In this document: positions 53,747 to 62,218 of the stretch, one piece after another
Position numbering within the stretch: the first letter of the stretch is position 1
How the letters are laid out: each line of letters starts with the position of its first letter
From: Methylosinus sp. H3A
Lineage (GTDB): Bacteria > Pseudomonadota > Alphaproteobacteria > Rhizobiales > Beijerinckiaceae
DNA length: 64,000 nucleotides
Assembly (NCBI RefSeq): GCF_015709455.1
Contig: NZ_JADNQW010000007.1
Location: forward strand, 1 to 64,000
Direction of reading: 5' to 3'
Translations under genes and position numbers: made by a program
The notes under the pieces: model-generated
Database searches by the model: none
The model's input: the letters and a program-made list of their open reading frames with translations, nothing else
What the model was told of the DNA's origin: nothing

Positions 53747-55268
53747 GCCGCCTCATTCTCACATGCTCGACACACCAAAAAAAAATGCGCCCCAACTGAA
53801 GCAGGTCAGGGACCAAGTCATGGTCGGGAGCTACCAAGATCGCTTGACAGAAACTCTTCGAGGTTCGATGAAACGCATTATTGAGGTATTGAAAGCGGTG
53901 CGTTCCAGGGATACACGCGGCTTTCGCATGCTTAGATACACGCTGATGTCGATTTTCACCCGGGGAACCGGAACCCTAGCAAATTTTTTTATCCTACCGT
54001 TCATGGTAAGTTATCTCGGACCCGATCGTTATGGTGTTTGGGCCACTCTCAGTTCGCTAATGATTTGGTTCTCTCTCGCCGACGGCGGGGTTACCGCCGG
54101 CGCAACGGCGCTAATCGCTCACGCCCACGGCGCAGATGACAGAATCGAAGTTCGAAAACTTCTTTCCACGACATATGCCGTCGCTTCTAGCGCGAGTCTT
54201 ATTCTCGTAATTGCCGCAATTTATGCAAGTCCGCATATCAATTTTGGCTGGGCGTTGAATATATCAAGCCAGCCACTGCAAATGGAAGCGCGTGATGTTG
54301 CAAATGTAATTCTATATTTAGGGGCAATGTCATTTCCAACAGCTGTCGCAACTCAGGCTCGCGCGGCGCTTCAACAAGGCGACGTCGCGAAGCAGTGGGA
54401 ATTTATATCTATTATATTAACAATATGTATGCAGATTATAGCAATATACCTTCAGTCTAGCATGGGAATAGTTGTATTTGCAACACTAGGCGTACGCCCA
54501 CTTGTAAATATTGTTGCCTCTGTATATTTTTTCATGAATGAGGGGAGGGATATCCGACCTCATTGGAAATTTGTCGAGTGGTCCGTGTGCCGACGCCTCT
54601 ATGCCTCTGGGTCGATTTACCTAAGTTTTATATCATTGCAGGCCCTCGCCGTTCAGTCAGACCAAGTGCTTGTAGCGCAACTACTAGACATCGAATCCGT
54701 AGCGGATTACTCTATAGTTCAGAAAATACTCACGGCTCCGTCATTGGTAACCGATATGTATTTGCTTGCCCAAATGCCAGCTTATGGCGAGGCTTTCGCG
54801 AGAGGTGATTTTGGGTGGGTGCGCCGTCATTTTATAATCTCAAATATTGTTATTATAATATTTAATGCGCTTGTGTCTTGCGTCATCGTTGTTGTATTGG
54901 ACAACATTCTCGCCACCTGGATGGGAGGAGCAATCAATCCGTCGCCTTTGCTGGTCACCAGCATGGCGGTTTACGGGACCGTCTCCGCGGTCGCGCATGG
55001 GTTCACAGGTTTTTTCTACATGGCGACGATCCACCGCATGGTGCTGTTCGGCCAGCTCGGGATGGTGGTTATCAATCTACCTCTAGCGATCATTCTCATT
55101 CCGAGGATTGGCAGCGCTGGTGCGGTCATAGCAACCAGTATTGGATATTCAATCGCCGTCATTGCGCCCGGCATTTGGAAGATCATCGGTCTTTTCCGTG
55201 ATTTTTCCGAGGTGCAAACACGCTTGGCCGAGCGCGGCTCAAACAAGAGCGCCGCGTTGACGGAGTGA
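53730..55268 (+). CDS. Wzx-type polysaccharide flippase (MATE/PST fold)
   Basis: The product of up to 512 aa has about 12 membrane segments: MLRYTLMSIFTRGTGTLANF, FILPFMVSYLGPDRYGVWAT, LSSLMIWFSLADGGVTAGAT, further helices to ISNIVIIIFNALVSCVIVVV, LPLAIILIPRIGSAGAVIAT and IAVIAPGIWKIIGLF. It would move lipid-linked repeat units across the inner membrane. The AT-rich DNA resembles the 50.2-52.4 kb genes. Because the first 17 bases overlap an IS6 remnant, the true start may be ATG 53868 (MKRIIEVLKAVRS). Confidence 0.85.
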   Translation: MSSQREPPHSHMLDTPKKNAPQLKQVRDQVMVGSYQDRLTETLRGSMKRIIEVLKAVRSRDTRGFRMLRYTLMSIFTRGTGTLANFFILPFMVSYLGPDRYGVWATLSSLMIWFSLADGGVTAGATALIAHAHGADDRIEVRKLLSTTYAVASSASLILVIAAIYASPHINFGWALNISSQPLQMEARDVANVILYLGAMSFPTAVATQARAALQQGDVAKQWEFISIILTICMQIIAIYLQSSMGIVVFATLGVRPLVNIVASVYFFMNEGRDIRPHWKFVEWSVCRRLYASGSIYLSFISLQALAVQSDQVLVAQLLDIESVADYSIVQKILTAPSLVTDMYLLAQMPAYGEAFARGDFGWVRRHFIISNIVIIIFNALVSCVIVVVLDNILATWMGGAINPSPLLVTSMAVYGTVSAVAHGFTGFFYMATIHRMVLFGQLGMVVINLPLAIILIPRIGSAGAVIATSIGYSIAVIAPGIWKIIGLFRDFSEVQTRLAERGSNKSAALTE

Positions 55269-55554
55269 ATTGATACTCGGCTTCAGCAGAGCAGGCGGAA
55301 TAATGCGATGATCGATTTCAAGGGCAGCCTTTGTCAGGCTCTGATAGGCGCGCGGGAGGCGCTCTTCCATTCGCGCCATCTGCTTTCCTCGACCGAACGT
55401 CGGGGGCGACACTCGCTGAGAGCTCTGACGCAAACGGCAGGAGACGGGAGCTATCGCCGAAAGTGGGTGACGCCGGCGGAGGCAGGCGGCATAACGGGTC
55501 AGTGCGCAGCCGACCCGAATCTCCCAGAAGGAGCGTTACGCTGTCGCCTTACAT
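55269..55554. other. Spacer after the flippase
   Basis: Contains only short frames, with no family match. The following IS6 remnant begins at about 55555. No terminator with a T run was seen after the flippase stop. Confidence 0.4.
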
Positions 55555-55790
55555 CAGAAAGACGAAATTGCCGCGCCCGGATTGAAAAGGTTCCGAACCG
55601 CCTCGATCACCATCGCCGGCATTGAACTCATGCACCGGATCCGGAAAGGCAAGTTCAAACTTGGAAGTCTCGGCATCAACGAGAGCCGTGCGCCCGATAT
55701 CTGGAAAGCCGGGCTCGCCGCATAACCCAGCCGATACTGGCGCCGTTTCTCGCGCTTCATGAAACATTTGCACGAGAATCTAGTAGAGAC
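55555..55790 (+). pseudogene. IS6-family C-terminal remnant
   Basis: LKRFRTASITIAGIELMHRI RKGKF, LGSLGINESRAPDIWKAGLA A and stop form an intact C-terminal piece of an IS6-type transposase. The terminal GTTTCTCGCGCTTCATGAAAC and the end repeat CATTTGCACGAGA (55765-55790) follow. It precedes the methyltransferase gene by about 12 bp. Confidence 0.65.
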
Positions 55791-55802
55791 GGAAGACACG
55801 CG

Positions 55803-57011
55803 ATGCAAATGAAACATCCGACAAAATCGTGTATAAGAGAGATGGTCTCGTACTATTTGTCGAAATCTCGCAGCGTGTCAAAACTCACCCCGAGCGTCGA
55901 ACGCCGAGCGCATTGGAGCGATCGCAACGAAAGCGAACTTCTGAATGCGGTGAGTTTCCACGACGATCTCGCAGATGCCTGGGATGACAAATATCTTTCG
56001 GGAGGATTCCAGCGACGCGTGGACTTCTTTCGACGCAAGATCGCGCCGGCGATTGCGCGGCCTGGCCGTTGGCTGGATGCTGGCTGCGGCAGCGGCTTTT
56101 TCTCGCGCCTCTTGGCTAATCGAGAGAGGCATTTTACAGGTCTCGACGCTTCGACGCCCATGATAAACTCCGCCCGACGGCTCGCTAAGAGATACGGCCT
56201 TTCCGATATGACGCAATTCGAAACGGTGGCGGACCTCGATCGACTCTCCTTTGCAGATGGATCTTTCGCGGGTTGCATATGCCTTAGCGTGATCGAATAT
56301 CTCGATCGGCCATATCAGTGCCTGGATGAATTGGCACGGGTCATCGAGCCAGGTGGATTTTTAATCGTTTCCGTGCCACATGCGAATTCCCCGCTTCGAT
56401 TCGCGCAACGCCTTGCGGATCGACGATTCCGATGGAGTTGCTCTGGCGCATGGAGCTATCTGTCCGTTTCGAAATTCGAGACCACTCCGCCCGCACTCGA
56501 GAAGGCCTTCTTTGAGCGCGGCTTCAAAGTCAAAGAAATGTTCGAATTCGATCCTTTGATTCCAGCGCCTCTGCTGCGTGTTTTCCCGCCGAGCCTCATA
56601 TTCGCCATAGCAGTCAAGAATGGGGTGACCGTCTCGGAGCGAACCGTCGAGCGCGACGATGAGATGGAATCTCGGAGAACGCTATTCGCACGACGGTTCT
56701 GGTGCAACCGTTTCATGAAAGGCGAGAAACGGCGCCGGTATCGGCCGGGCTATGCAGCGAGCGTGGCATTCCAGATATCGGGCGCACGGTTCTCGTTGAT
56801 GCCGAGACTTCCAAGTTTGAACTCGCTTTTCCGGATCCGGTGCATGAGTTCAATCCCGACGATAGTGCTCGAGGCGGTTCGGAACCGTTTCAATCGGAAC
56901 GTTGGACGCAAGCGAAGCTTGAGGAGCTGCTGGCATCCGTGGACGGTGTCGAAGGTGTCGTCGATGTCGAGCGTGATGCGCTCTGGAACGCGATGGAACG
57001 ACTCGCAATAG
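55803..57011 (+). CDS. SAM-dependent methyltransferase, C-terminus replaced by IS6-derived sequence
   Basis: Residues 1-300 form a class I methyltransferase: DAWDDKYLSGGFQRRVDFFR, RWLDAGCGSGFFSRLLANRE, TGLDASTPMINSARRLAKRY, LSFADGSFAGCICLSVIEYL, VIEPGGFLIVSVPHANSPLR. From about residue 300 (position 56700) the frame enters inverted IS6 sequence and continues for about 100 residues of non-native protein to 57011. The natural stop has been lost. It is the last polysaccharide gene on the right. Confidence 0.75.
   Translation: MQMKHPTKSCIREMVSYYLSKSRSVSKLTPSVERRAHWSDRNESELLNAVSFHDDLADAWDDKYLSGGFQRRVDFFRRKIAPAIARPGRWLDAGCGSGFFSRLLANRERHFTGLDASTPMINSARRLAKRYGLSDMTQFETVADLDRLSFADGSFAGCICLSVIEYLDRPYQCLDELARVIEPGGFLIVSVPHANSPLRFAQRLADRRFRWSCSGAWSYLSVSKFETTPPALEKAFFERGFKVKEMFEFDPLIPAPLLRVFPPSLIFAIAVKNGVTVSERTVERDDEMESRRTLFARRFWCNRFMKGEKRRRYRPGYAASVAFQISGARFSLMPRLPSLNSLFRIRCMSSIPTIVLEAVRNRFNRNVGRKRSLRSCWHPWTVSKVSSMSSVMRSGTRWNDSQ
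56696..56930 (-). pseudogene. IS6-family C-terminal remnant, inverted
   Basis: On the minus strand: LKRFRTASSTIVGIELMHRI RKSEFKLGSLGINENRAPDI WNATLAA. It is the mirror of the 55555 copy, with the end repeat TTCTGGTGCAACCGTTTCAT at 56697. At about 56930 it is fused to IS1380 sequence. Confidence 0.6.
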
Positions 57012-57313
57012 AGATCGACCAAGGCGCAGCCCATGCGCAGCAGAGCGCGAGCGTCTGGCAGATTCTCGAAGCGCGAGATCGTCGATTGCGAAGCGAGCTC
57101 GTGCTCGGAAGGCGCGATGCCTTGCGCCGTCTTGAACATCGGATCGCTGCGCAGAGCCGAGGCGTCGTTGCCGTCCTCATAGCCGGCGCCGATCATGAGC
57201 AGGCGAAAGCGAATGATGTCAGCGAGCATATGGGTGACGAGATCGGGATCGCGCGGATCGTGGATGCAGTCAGCGAGCCGTTCGGCGACGCGCAGGCGCT
57301 GCTCGATCTCGCG

Positions 57314-58610
57314 GGGACTGTCAGGAATCTTGTGTGTGGGGCCATAGTAGAACCGCAGGAGGCGGGCTATGGCGATCAAGAAGGGCACATTGGACCAATT
57401 GCTGTCGGGACGCGATCCGAAGGAGGTTTTTTCCAAGGATGGCTTGTTCGATGAGCTGAAGAAGGCGCTGGCGGAACGGGTTCTGAACGCGGAGATGGAC
57501 GACCATCTCGAGAGCGAAGCGGCGGCGGGCAAGGCGAACCACCGCAACGGCTATTCGAAGAAGACCGTGCTGACCGAGACGTCGAAGATCGACATCAGGG
57601 TCCCGCGGGACCGGGAGGGGAGCTTCGATCCCAAGCTGATCGCGCGCTATCAGCGCCGCTTTCCCGGCTTCGACGAGAAAATCGTGTCGATGTATGCGCG
57701 CGGCATGACGGTGCGCGAGATCCAGGGCCATTTGCTCGAGCTCTACGGCCTGGAAGTCTCGCCCGATCTGATCTCGACAGTCACCGACGCCGTGCTGGAG
57801 ACCGTCGCCGAATGGCAGAACCGGCCGCTCGAGGCGATGTATCCCTTGGTTTTCTTCGACGCGCTGCGCGTCAAAATCCGCGACGAAGGCCTGGTCCGCA
57901 ACAAGGCCGTCTATGTGGCGCTCGGCGTCACGCCGGACGGAACGAAGGACATTCTGGGGCTTTGGATCGAGACCTCGGAGGGTGCCAAATTCTGGCTTCG
58001 GGTGATGAACGAGCTGAAGAACCGCGGCGTCGGCGACATACTGATCGCCGTGGTCGACGGCCTGAAGGGCTTTCCGGAGGCGATCAATGCGGTGTTTCCG
58101 CAGACGACCGTGCAGACCTGCATCGTGCATCTCATTCGAAACCCGATGGAATTCGCCTCATACAAGGACCGCAAGGCGATCGCCGCCGCGCTGAAGACGA
58201 TCTATCGCGCCCCGACCGCCGAGGCGGCCAAAGAGGCGTTGGAGGCCTTCGACGGCGGCCATTGGGGCAAGAAATATCCGTCGATCGCGCAGGGCTGGCG
58301 GCGCAATTGGGAGCAGGTCATCCCGTTTTTCGCCTTTCCGATCGCGGTACGGCGGATCATCTACACGACGAACGCCATAGAATCCTTGAACGCGAAGCTG
58401 CGGCGCGCCGTGCGGACGAGAGGGCATTTTCCGACTGACGATGCGGCGATGAAGCTCCTCTATCTCGTCTTGCGCCAAGTCGCCGGGGAGTGGAAAATGG
58501 CGCCGCGCGAATGGTGCGAGGCGAAAAATCAATTCGCCATCATGTTCGACGATCGCTTCGTCGCGGCGTGATGGAAACCCGGCCCCGCACACAAGATTCC
58601 TGACAGTCCC
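57314..58610 (+). mobile_element. Intact IS256-family element
   Basis: The terminal repeats GGGACTGTCAGGAATC at 57314 and GATTCCTGACAGTCCC ending at 58610 are perfect inverted copies. An 8-bp target duplication ATCTCGCG at 57306-57313 and 58611-58618 shows a direct insertion into IS1380 DNA. At 1297 bp with a full transposase it may be active. Its 3' end is also present as a scrap at 28427-28540. Confidence 0.93.
57369..58571 (+). CDS. IS256-family (mutator) transposase
   Basis: The 400-aa protein is full length. It has MAIKKGTLDQLLSGRDPKEV, HRNGYSKKTVLTETSKIDIR, VPRDREGSFDPKLIARYQRR, GMTVREIQGHLLELYGLEVS and the catalytic acids in LVFFDALRVKIRDEGLVRNK, AVVDGLKGFPEAINAVFPQT and TNAIESLNAKLRRAVRTRGH. 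TVQTCIVHLIRNPMEF is the mutator-family core. No defects are seen. Confidence 0.95.
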   Translation: MAIKKGTLDQLLSGRDPKEVFSKDGLFDELKKALAERVLNAEMDDHLESEAAAGKANHRNGYSKKTVLTETSKIDIRVPRDREGSFDPKLIARYQRRFPGFDEKIVSMYARGMTVREIQGHLLELYGLEVSPDLISTVTDAVLETVAEWQNRPLEAMYPLVFFDALRVKIRDEGLVRNKAVYVALGVTPDGTKDILGLWIETSEGAKFWLRVMNELKNRGVGDILIAVVDGLKGFPEAINAVFPQTTVQTCIVHLIRNPMEFASYKDRKAIAAALKTIYRAPTAEAAKEALEAFDGGHWGKKYPSIAQGWRRNWEQVIPFFAFPIAVRRIIYTTNAIESLNAKLRRAVRTRGHFPTDDAAMKLLYLVLRQVAGEWKMAPREWCEAKNQFAIMFDDRFVAA

Positions 58611-58852
58611 ATCTCGCGCAGCAGCAGCAGCACGCCGCCATCGAAGGATAGGAGGCCGCCGTAGAATTTGGCGACGACGGTCTTGCCGGAAACAGGTGAC
58701 AGGCCGGAAAGCGGCAGGGTAGAATCGTTCATGGCGGGCGTGGCGGCTTCGAAATGGCGCGAGTTGGCTTCGACAACCGAATTCTACGCTAAATCAAAGC
58801 TCTGCACCACTCCCGCCAACCTCCAGTGAATTTTTCGGGCTAGTGGCGACTA

Positions 58853-59684
58853 GGCTCAGGACCTATTAATTTGGAGTGAGGCGTGATTCAAGGTCTCCGA
58901 AATGGAGGCTTTGATGGGTGATTTGTTTTTGCTGAGCGAAGCGGAGATGGCGCGAATTTCCCCTCACTTTCCCTTGGCGCACGGCGTGCCGCGGGTGGAC
59001 GACCGCCGCGTGGTCAGCGGGATCGTCTAGGTCATCAAGAATGGCCTGCAATGGAAGGACGCCCCGAAGGAGTATGGGCCGCCCAAGACGCTCTACAATC
59101 GCTTCATCCGTTGGAGCCGGCTCGGCGTCTTCGATCGTATCTTCGCCGCGCTCGCGGGAGAAGGGCCGAAGCCGGAGCGGATCATGATCGACTCCACTCA
59201 TCTGAAAGCGCATCGGACGGCGGCGAGCCTCCTAAAAAAGGGGCTCTTTCCCGCTGTATCGGCCGCACGAAAGGCGGGCTGAACTCCAAGCTCCACGTCG
59301 TTTGCGACGGCGCCGGCAAGCCGCTTGTCATGATGCTGACCGAAGGGCAGATGAGCGATCACAAAGGCGCGAGGCTGATGCTCGACGCGCTGCCGCCGTC
59401 CTCGGCCCTGATCGCAGATCGCGGCTACGACAGCGACTGGTTTCGGCGAGCGCTCGCGGAACGCGGGACCGAGCCCTGCATTCCGCCGACAAAGAGCCGT
59501 AAGAAGCCTCTCGATTACGACAAGGCGCTCTACCGGCAACGTCATAAGATCGAGAACCTCTTCGCCAAGCTCAAAGACTGGCGGCGCATCGCCACCCGTT
59601 ACGATCGATGCGCGCACGCCTTCTTCTCCGCCATATGCATCGCCGCCGCTGTCGCCTTCTATCTCAATCAATGAGTCCTGAGCC
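58853..59684 (+). mobile_element. IS5-family element (IS427-like), uninterrupted copy
   Basis: The 832-bp element with GGCTCAGGAC ends is flanked by TA in CTAG-like sites on both sides. It is the uninterrupted counterpart of the split copy at 16383-18465 and lies in the opposite orientation. It joins IS1380 sequence on the left and an RND-pump fragment on the right. Confidence 0.9.
58902..59674 (+). pseudogene. IS5-family transposase, premature stop plus frameshift window
   Basis: The first frame reads MGDLFLLSEAEMARISPHFP and VDDRRVVSGIV, then TAG (59028-59030) where relatives have Tyr. It continues VIKNGLQWKDAPKEYGPPKT and [20 protein letters not shown] to a six-A slippery run at 59234-59239. 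The second frame completes the DDE domain ([50 protein letters not shown]). The slip at the A run may be programmed, as in related elements, but the stop codon is a real defect in this copy. Confidence 0.75.
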
Positions 59685-59689
59685 TAGCG

Positions 59690-59955
59690 TGACCCTCCCG
59701 TCGCGAAGAAATGCGAAGACGACCACGATGACCAGAATGATGGCGATCAGCAGGGCGAGCTCAAGCTCGTGGAGTGAATTGCGGATCGTCAGCGTTCTAT
59801 CTTGAACGATGTCGATCTGCAAATCCGCGGGCAACGCTTGTGAGAGGGCTGGCATGAGCGCGCGCACCCGATCGACGGTCTCGACTATATTGGCGCCGGA
59901 AACCGAATGGCCGAGTTCCTCGACCGCGATTTGGACCGAGAATGGAACGAAGCCA
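59690..59955 (-). pseudogene. RND efflux permease internal fragment
   Basis: The minus strand reads FVPFSVQIAVEELGHSVSGA, NIVETVDRVRALMPALSQAL, PADLQIDIVQDRTLTIRNSL and IAIILVIVVVFAFLRDGRVT. This is the porter domain and TM2 of an MdtB-type RND pump (residues about 260-350 of the full protein). It is cut on one side by the IS5-family element and ends by the kinase gene on the other. The pump gene may once have followed the kinase in one operon. Confidence 0.7.
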
Positions 59956-59961
59956 AATTCG

Positions 59962-61377
59962 CTACGCTGAGGTAAGGACTCGCACAGTTCCGCTCGAGCG
60001 GCGTCGTTCTGCAAACGTCGCCGGAAACGACAGCTTGAAGATCGCGCCGCCACCTGGCGTGTCGTCGACGAAGATATGTCCGCGCAGCTTTTCCATTAGC
60101 TCTCGAGCTATGGCGAGGCCGAGACCCGAACCGGGAGTTGTTTCTGTTCTCCGACAAAATGGCTCGAAGATCGTTTCGCGGTCCTCGAGCGGCACGCCGT
60201 CGCCGTGATCAATCACGCTGACCTCGGCGTCGACGTCGACGCGGACCAGCACGGTTCCGCCTCTCGGTTCGGCGCGCAACGCATTATCAAGCAGATTAGC
60301 GACAACGCATTCGATCGCGCGGCGGTCCCCGAGGACGAGGACGTGATCGGCGTCGCAGTCGAATTCGATTCTGCGGTCGAGGCGCAGCGCCAGCGGCGTG
60401 TGATCGGCGACGACCTGACTGACGACATCGACGAGATCGACGCTCTGATCGGTCGAGACGTGCTTCTCCTCGATCCGCGCATTGATCAGCAATTGCTCGA
60501 TGATCGCCTGAATGCGGGTCGCGTCGCGCATCAGATCGAGCTTGAAGCTCGGCTCCTCTGAATTCTCGAGACGCGCCCGCATGACGGCGACAGGCGTTCG
60601 CAGTTCGTGCGCGGCATTGGCCGTGAAGCGGCGCATGCGCGTCACGCTCGCGTCGAGACGCGCGAGCGCGCCGTTCATCGCCGAGATGATCGGGCGCACC
60701 TCCTCGGGCATGTCGGAGTCGTCGATTGCTTGGCCGAGCGAATCGAGATCGATGCGGGCCGCTTGCGTCGTCGCGCGGCGCAATGGGATGAGCGCGCGCC
60801 GCACGCCGATGAAGATCAGCAAAGCGGAGAGGCCCCATCCGACCGCGAAGACAACAGCGCCGAACAAGCGATCCTCGATCACGAAATGAAACAGGTCCGG
60901 CCATCGGAATTCGAAGCCCTGCGCGGCGACGAATATCTTCTTGTCGGGCGTCGTCGACAGCTCGACCATTCCCCAATGCGCGGGCTCCGAGCCGGCGCTC
61001 GACAAAAAGCGCATCTGCCGCATGCCATTGTCTCTCGCGAGCGCGAGGCGCGGGAGAAGCTCCGGCGCGGAGCCTTCCATCACGCCGGAGCCTTCGCGCG
61101 GCGCGGCGGCGAATCGAAGGGCGGGATTCTCGACGAGGCGCGCGCGCAGCGTCGGCGTCGGCTCGATGCGCGAACCGCCGTCCGGCGCAGGGACGATCGA
61201 GTCGACGACGAGATCGCGTATGCGCAAGAATGTATAGTGCTCGAGAGCGGCATCATTGTCGACGTGCAGAGTCGAGGTCAGAAAGGCGACGACGAACCAC
61301 GGTCCGAACGCCGCCAGAAATTGCGCCAAGGAGAGATATGCGACGAGCCGCAGCGTCAGCGACCGACGCCTTCTCAT
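59962..61377 (-). CDS. Sensor histidine kinase
   Basis: The 471-aa kinase has an N-terminal membrane helix (LTLRLVAYLSLAQFLAAFGP), a periplasmic region of about 130 residues, a second helix (LFGAVVFAVGWGLSALLIFI), HAMP, and HisKA with H257 in AHELRTPVAVMRARLENSEE. The HATPase has LLDNALRAEPRG, DHGDGVPLEDRETIFEPFCR and GSGLGLAIARELMEKLRGHI. The QseC-like large sensor domain suggests recognition of a small ligand or metal. It overlaps the response-regulator gene by four bases. Confidence 0.9.
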   Translation of the reverse strand: MRRRRSLTLRLVAYLSLAQFLAAFGPWFVVAFLTSTLHVDNDAALEHYTFLRIRDLVVDSIVPAPDGGSRIEPTPTLRARLVENPALRFAAAPREGSGVMEGSAPELLPRLALARDNGMRQMRFLSSAGSEPAHWGMVELSTTPDKKIFVAAQGFEFRWPDLFHFVIEDRLFGAVVFAVGWGLSALLIFIGVRRALIPLRRATTQAARIDLDSLGQAIDDSDMPEEVRPIISAMNGALARLDASVTRMRRFTANAAHELRTPVAVMRARLENSEEPSFKLDLMRDATRIQAIIEQLLINARIEEKHVSTDQSVDLVDVVSQVVADHTPLALRLDRRIEFDCDADHVLVLGDRRAIECVVANLLDNALRAEPRGGTVLVRVDVDAEVSVIDHGDGVPLEDRETIFEPFCRRTETTPGSGLGLAIARELMEKLRGHIFVDDTPGGGAIFKLSFPATFAERRRSSGTVRVLTSA

Positions 61378-62051
61378 TCGCGCTTCTCGGCGATCATATA
61401 TCCGACGCCTCGCGACGTGTGGATTTCGACGCCCGCGCCGGCCTCGTCTAGTCGCGCGCGCAGGCGCGAGACGAGAATGGTCAGCGCATGCGGCTGGATT
61501 TCCTCCTCGAGGCCATAGATTTCGGCCATCAGCATATGCCGGCGCACCACACGCTCGGCGCGACGGATCAGCGCCTCCAGCAGCGCAGTCTCACGGCGTT
61601 GCAATTGGATGGCGCGTCGCTCGACCTGCGCCGTGCCCGAGTCGAGATCGAAGGTCAGCGCGCCAATCGACACGCGCGGGGCGGGGGCTCCGCCCGCGCG
61701 GCGCAGGCTGGCGCGGATGCGCGCCAGCAGCTCATCCAGGCTGAAAGGCTTGATCAGATAGTCGTCGGCGCCGGCGTTGAGCCCCTCGACGCGATCGTCG
61801 ATCGCGTCGAGAGCGGTCAGCATCAGCACGCGGCTCTCGGGCTGCTTCTCGCGCACGATCCTCATGAGCGATAGACCATCGCCATCGGGCAGCCGTCGGT
61901 CCAGCAGAACGGCGGAAAAAGGCTCGTCTTCGAGCAGCGCTAGAGCGTCGCCTATGGTTCCGACGCTATCGACCGCGAAACCGGCCTGAGACACCTTTTT
62001 GGCTATCTGATACGCCAGCTCCTTCTGGTCTTCGACCACGAGGATCCGCAT
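61374..62051 (-). CDS. OmpR-family response regulator
   Basis: The 225-aa regulator has the receiver domain (VVEDQKELAYQIAKK, phospho-acceptor D51 in AVLLDRRLPDGDGLS, LNAGADDYLIKPFSLDEL) and the winged helix (LQRRETALLEALIRRAERVV, LTILVSRLRARLDEAGAGVE, SRGVGYMIAEKRE). ATG 62051 yields a canonical MRILVVEDQ start. The divergent DUF2946-like and TonB-receptor genes share its promoter region and are likely targets (inference). No clear tandem operator was recognised in that 167-bp gap. Confidence 0.9.
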   Translation of the reverse strand: MRILVVEDQKELAYQIAKKVSQAGFAVDSVGTIGDALALLEDEPFSAVLLDRRLPDGDGLSLMRIVREKQPESRVLMLTALDAIDDRVEGLNAGADDYLIKPFSLDELLARIRASLRRAGGAPAPRVSIGALTFDLDSGTAQVERRAIQLQRRETALLEALIRRAERVVRRHMLMAEIYGLEEEIQPHALTILVSRLRARLDEAGAGVEIHTSRGVGYMIAEKRE

Positions 62052-62218
62052 CGGCGCCGCTCCTTGCCGTTCCCCGGCGCGATATGGCCACGTCTGTGTC
62101 GAAATTGCAACAGGCGCGGTTTTTTTTGCGGGCACGGCGGCTCGGAAACGTTGGCGAGACATTGCATCGGGCAGGGGAGAGCGGCGGCGCCTCCGGGCGC
62201 ACCCGGGGAGGAAGAAAG

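Larger units (their letters stand above)
56931..58732 (-). pseudogene. IS1380-family transposase remnant, split by IS256
   Basis: The N-terminus lies at 58732-58619 (MNDSTLPLSGLSPVSGKTVV, AKFYGGLLSFDGGVLLLLRE). The next part lies left of the IS256 element (REIEQRLRVAERLADCIHDP, RDPDLVTHMLADIIRFRLLM, IGAGYEDGNDASALRSDPMF, ESFHRVPERITLDIDDTFDT, VHGCQQL). This is the IS1380 N-terminal half with its first catalytic Asp (LDIDDT). The C-terminal half is gone, replaced by IS6-derived sequence. Confidence 0.75.

Noticed and set aside
55308..55625. 105-codon frame after the flippase
   Set aside because: Its second half runs out of frame through the IS6 remnant, and the first half has no recognisable domain.
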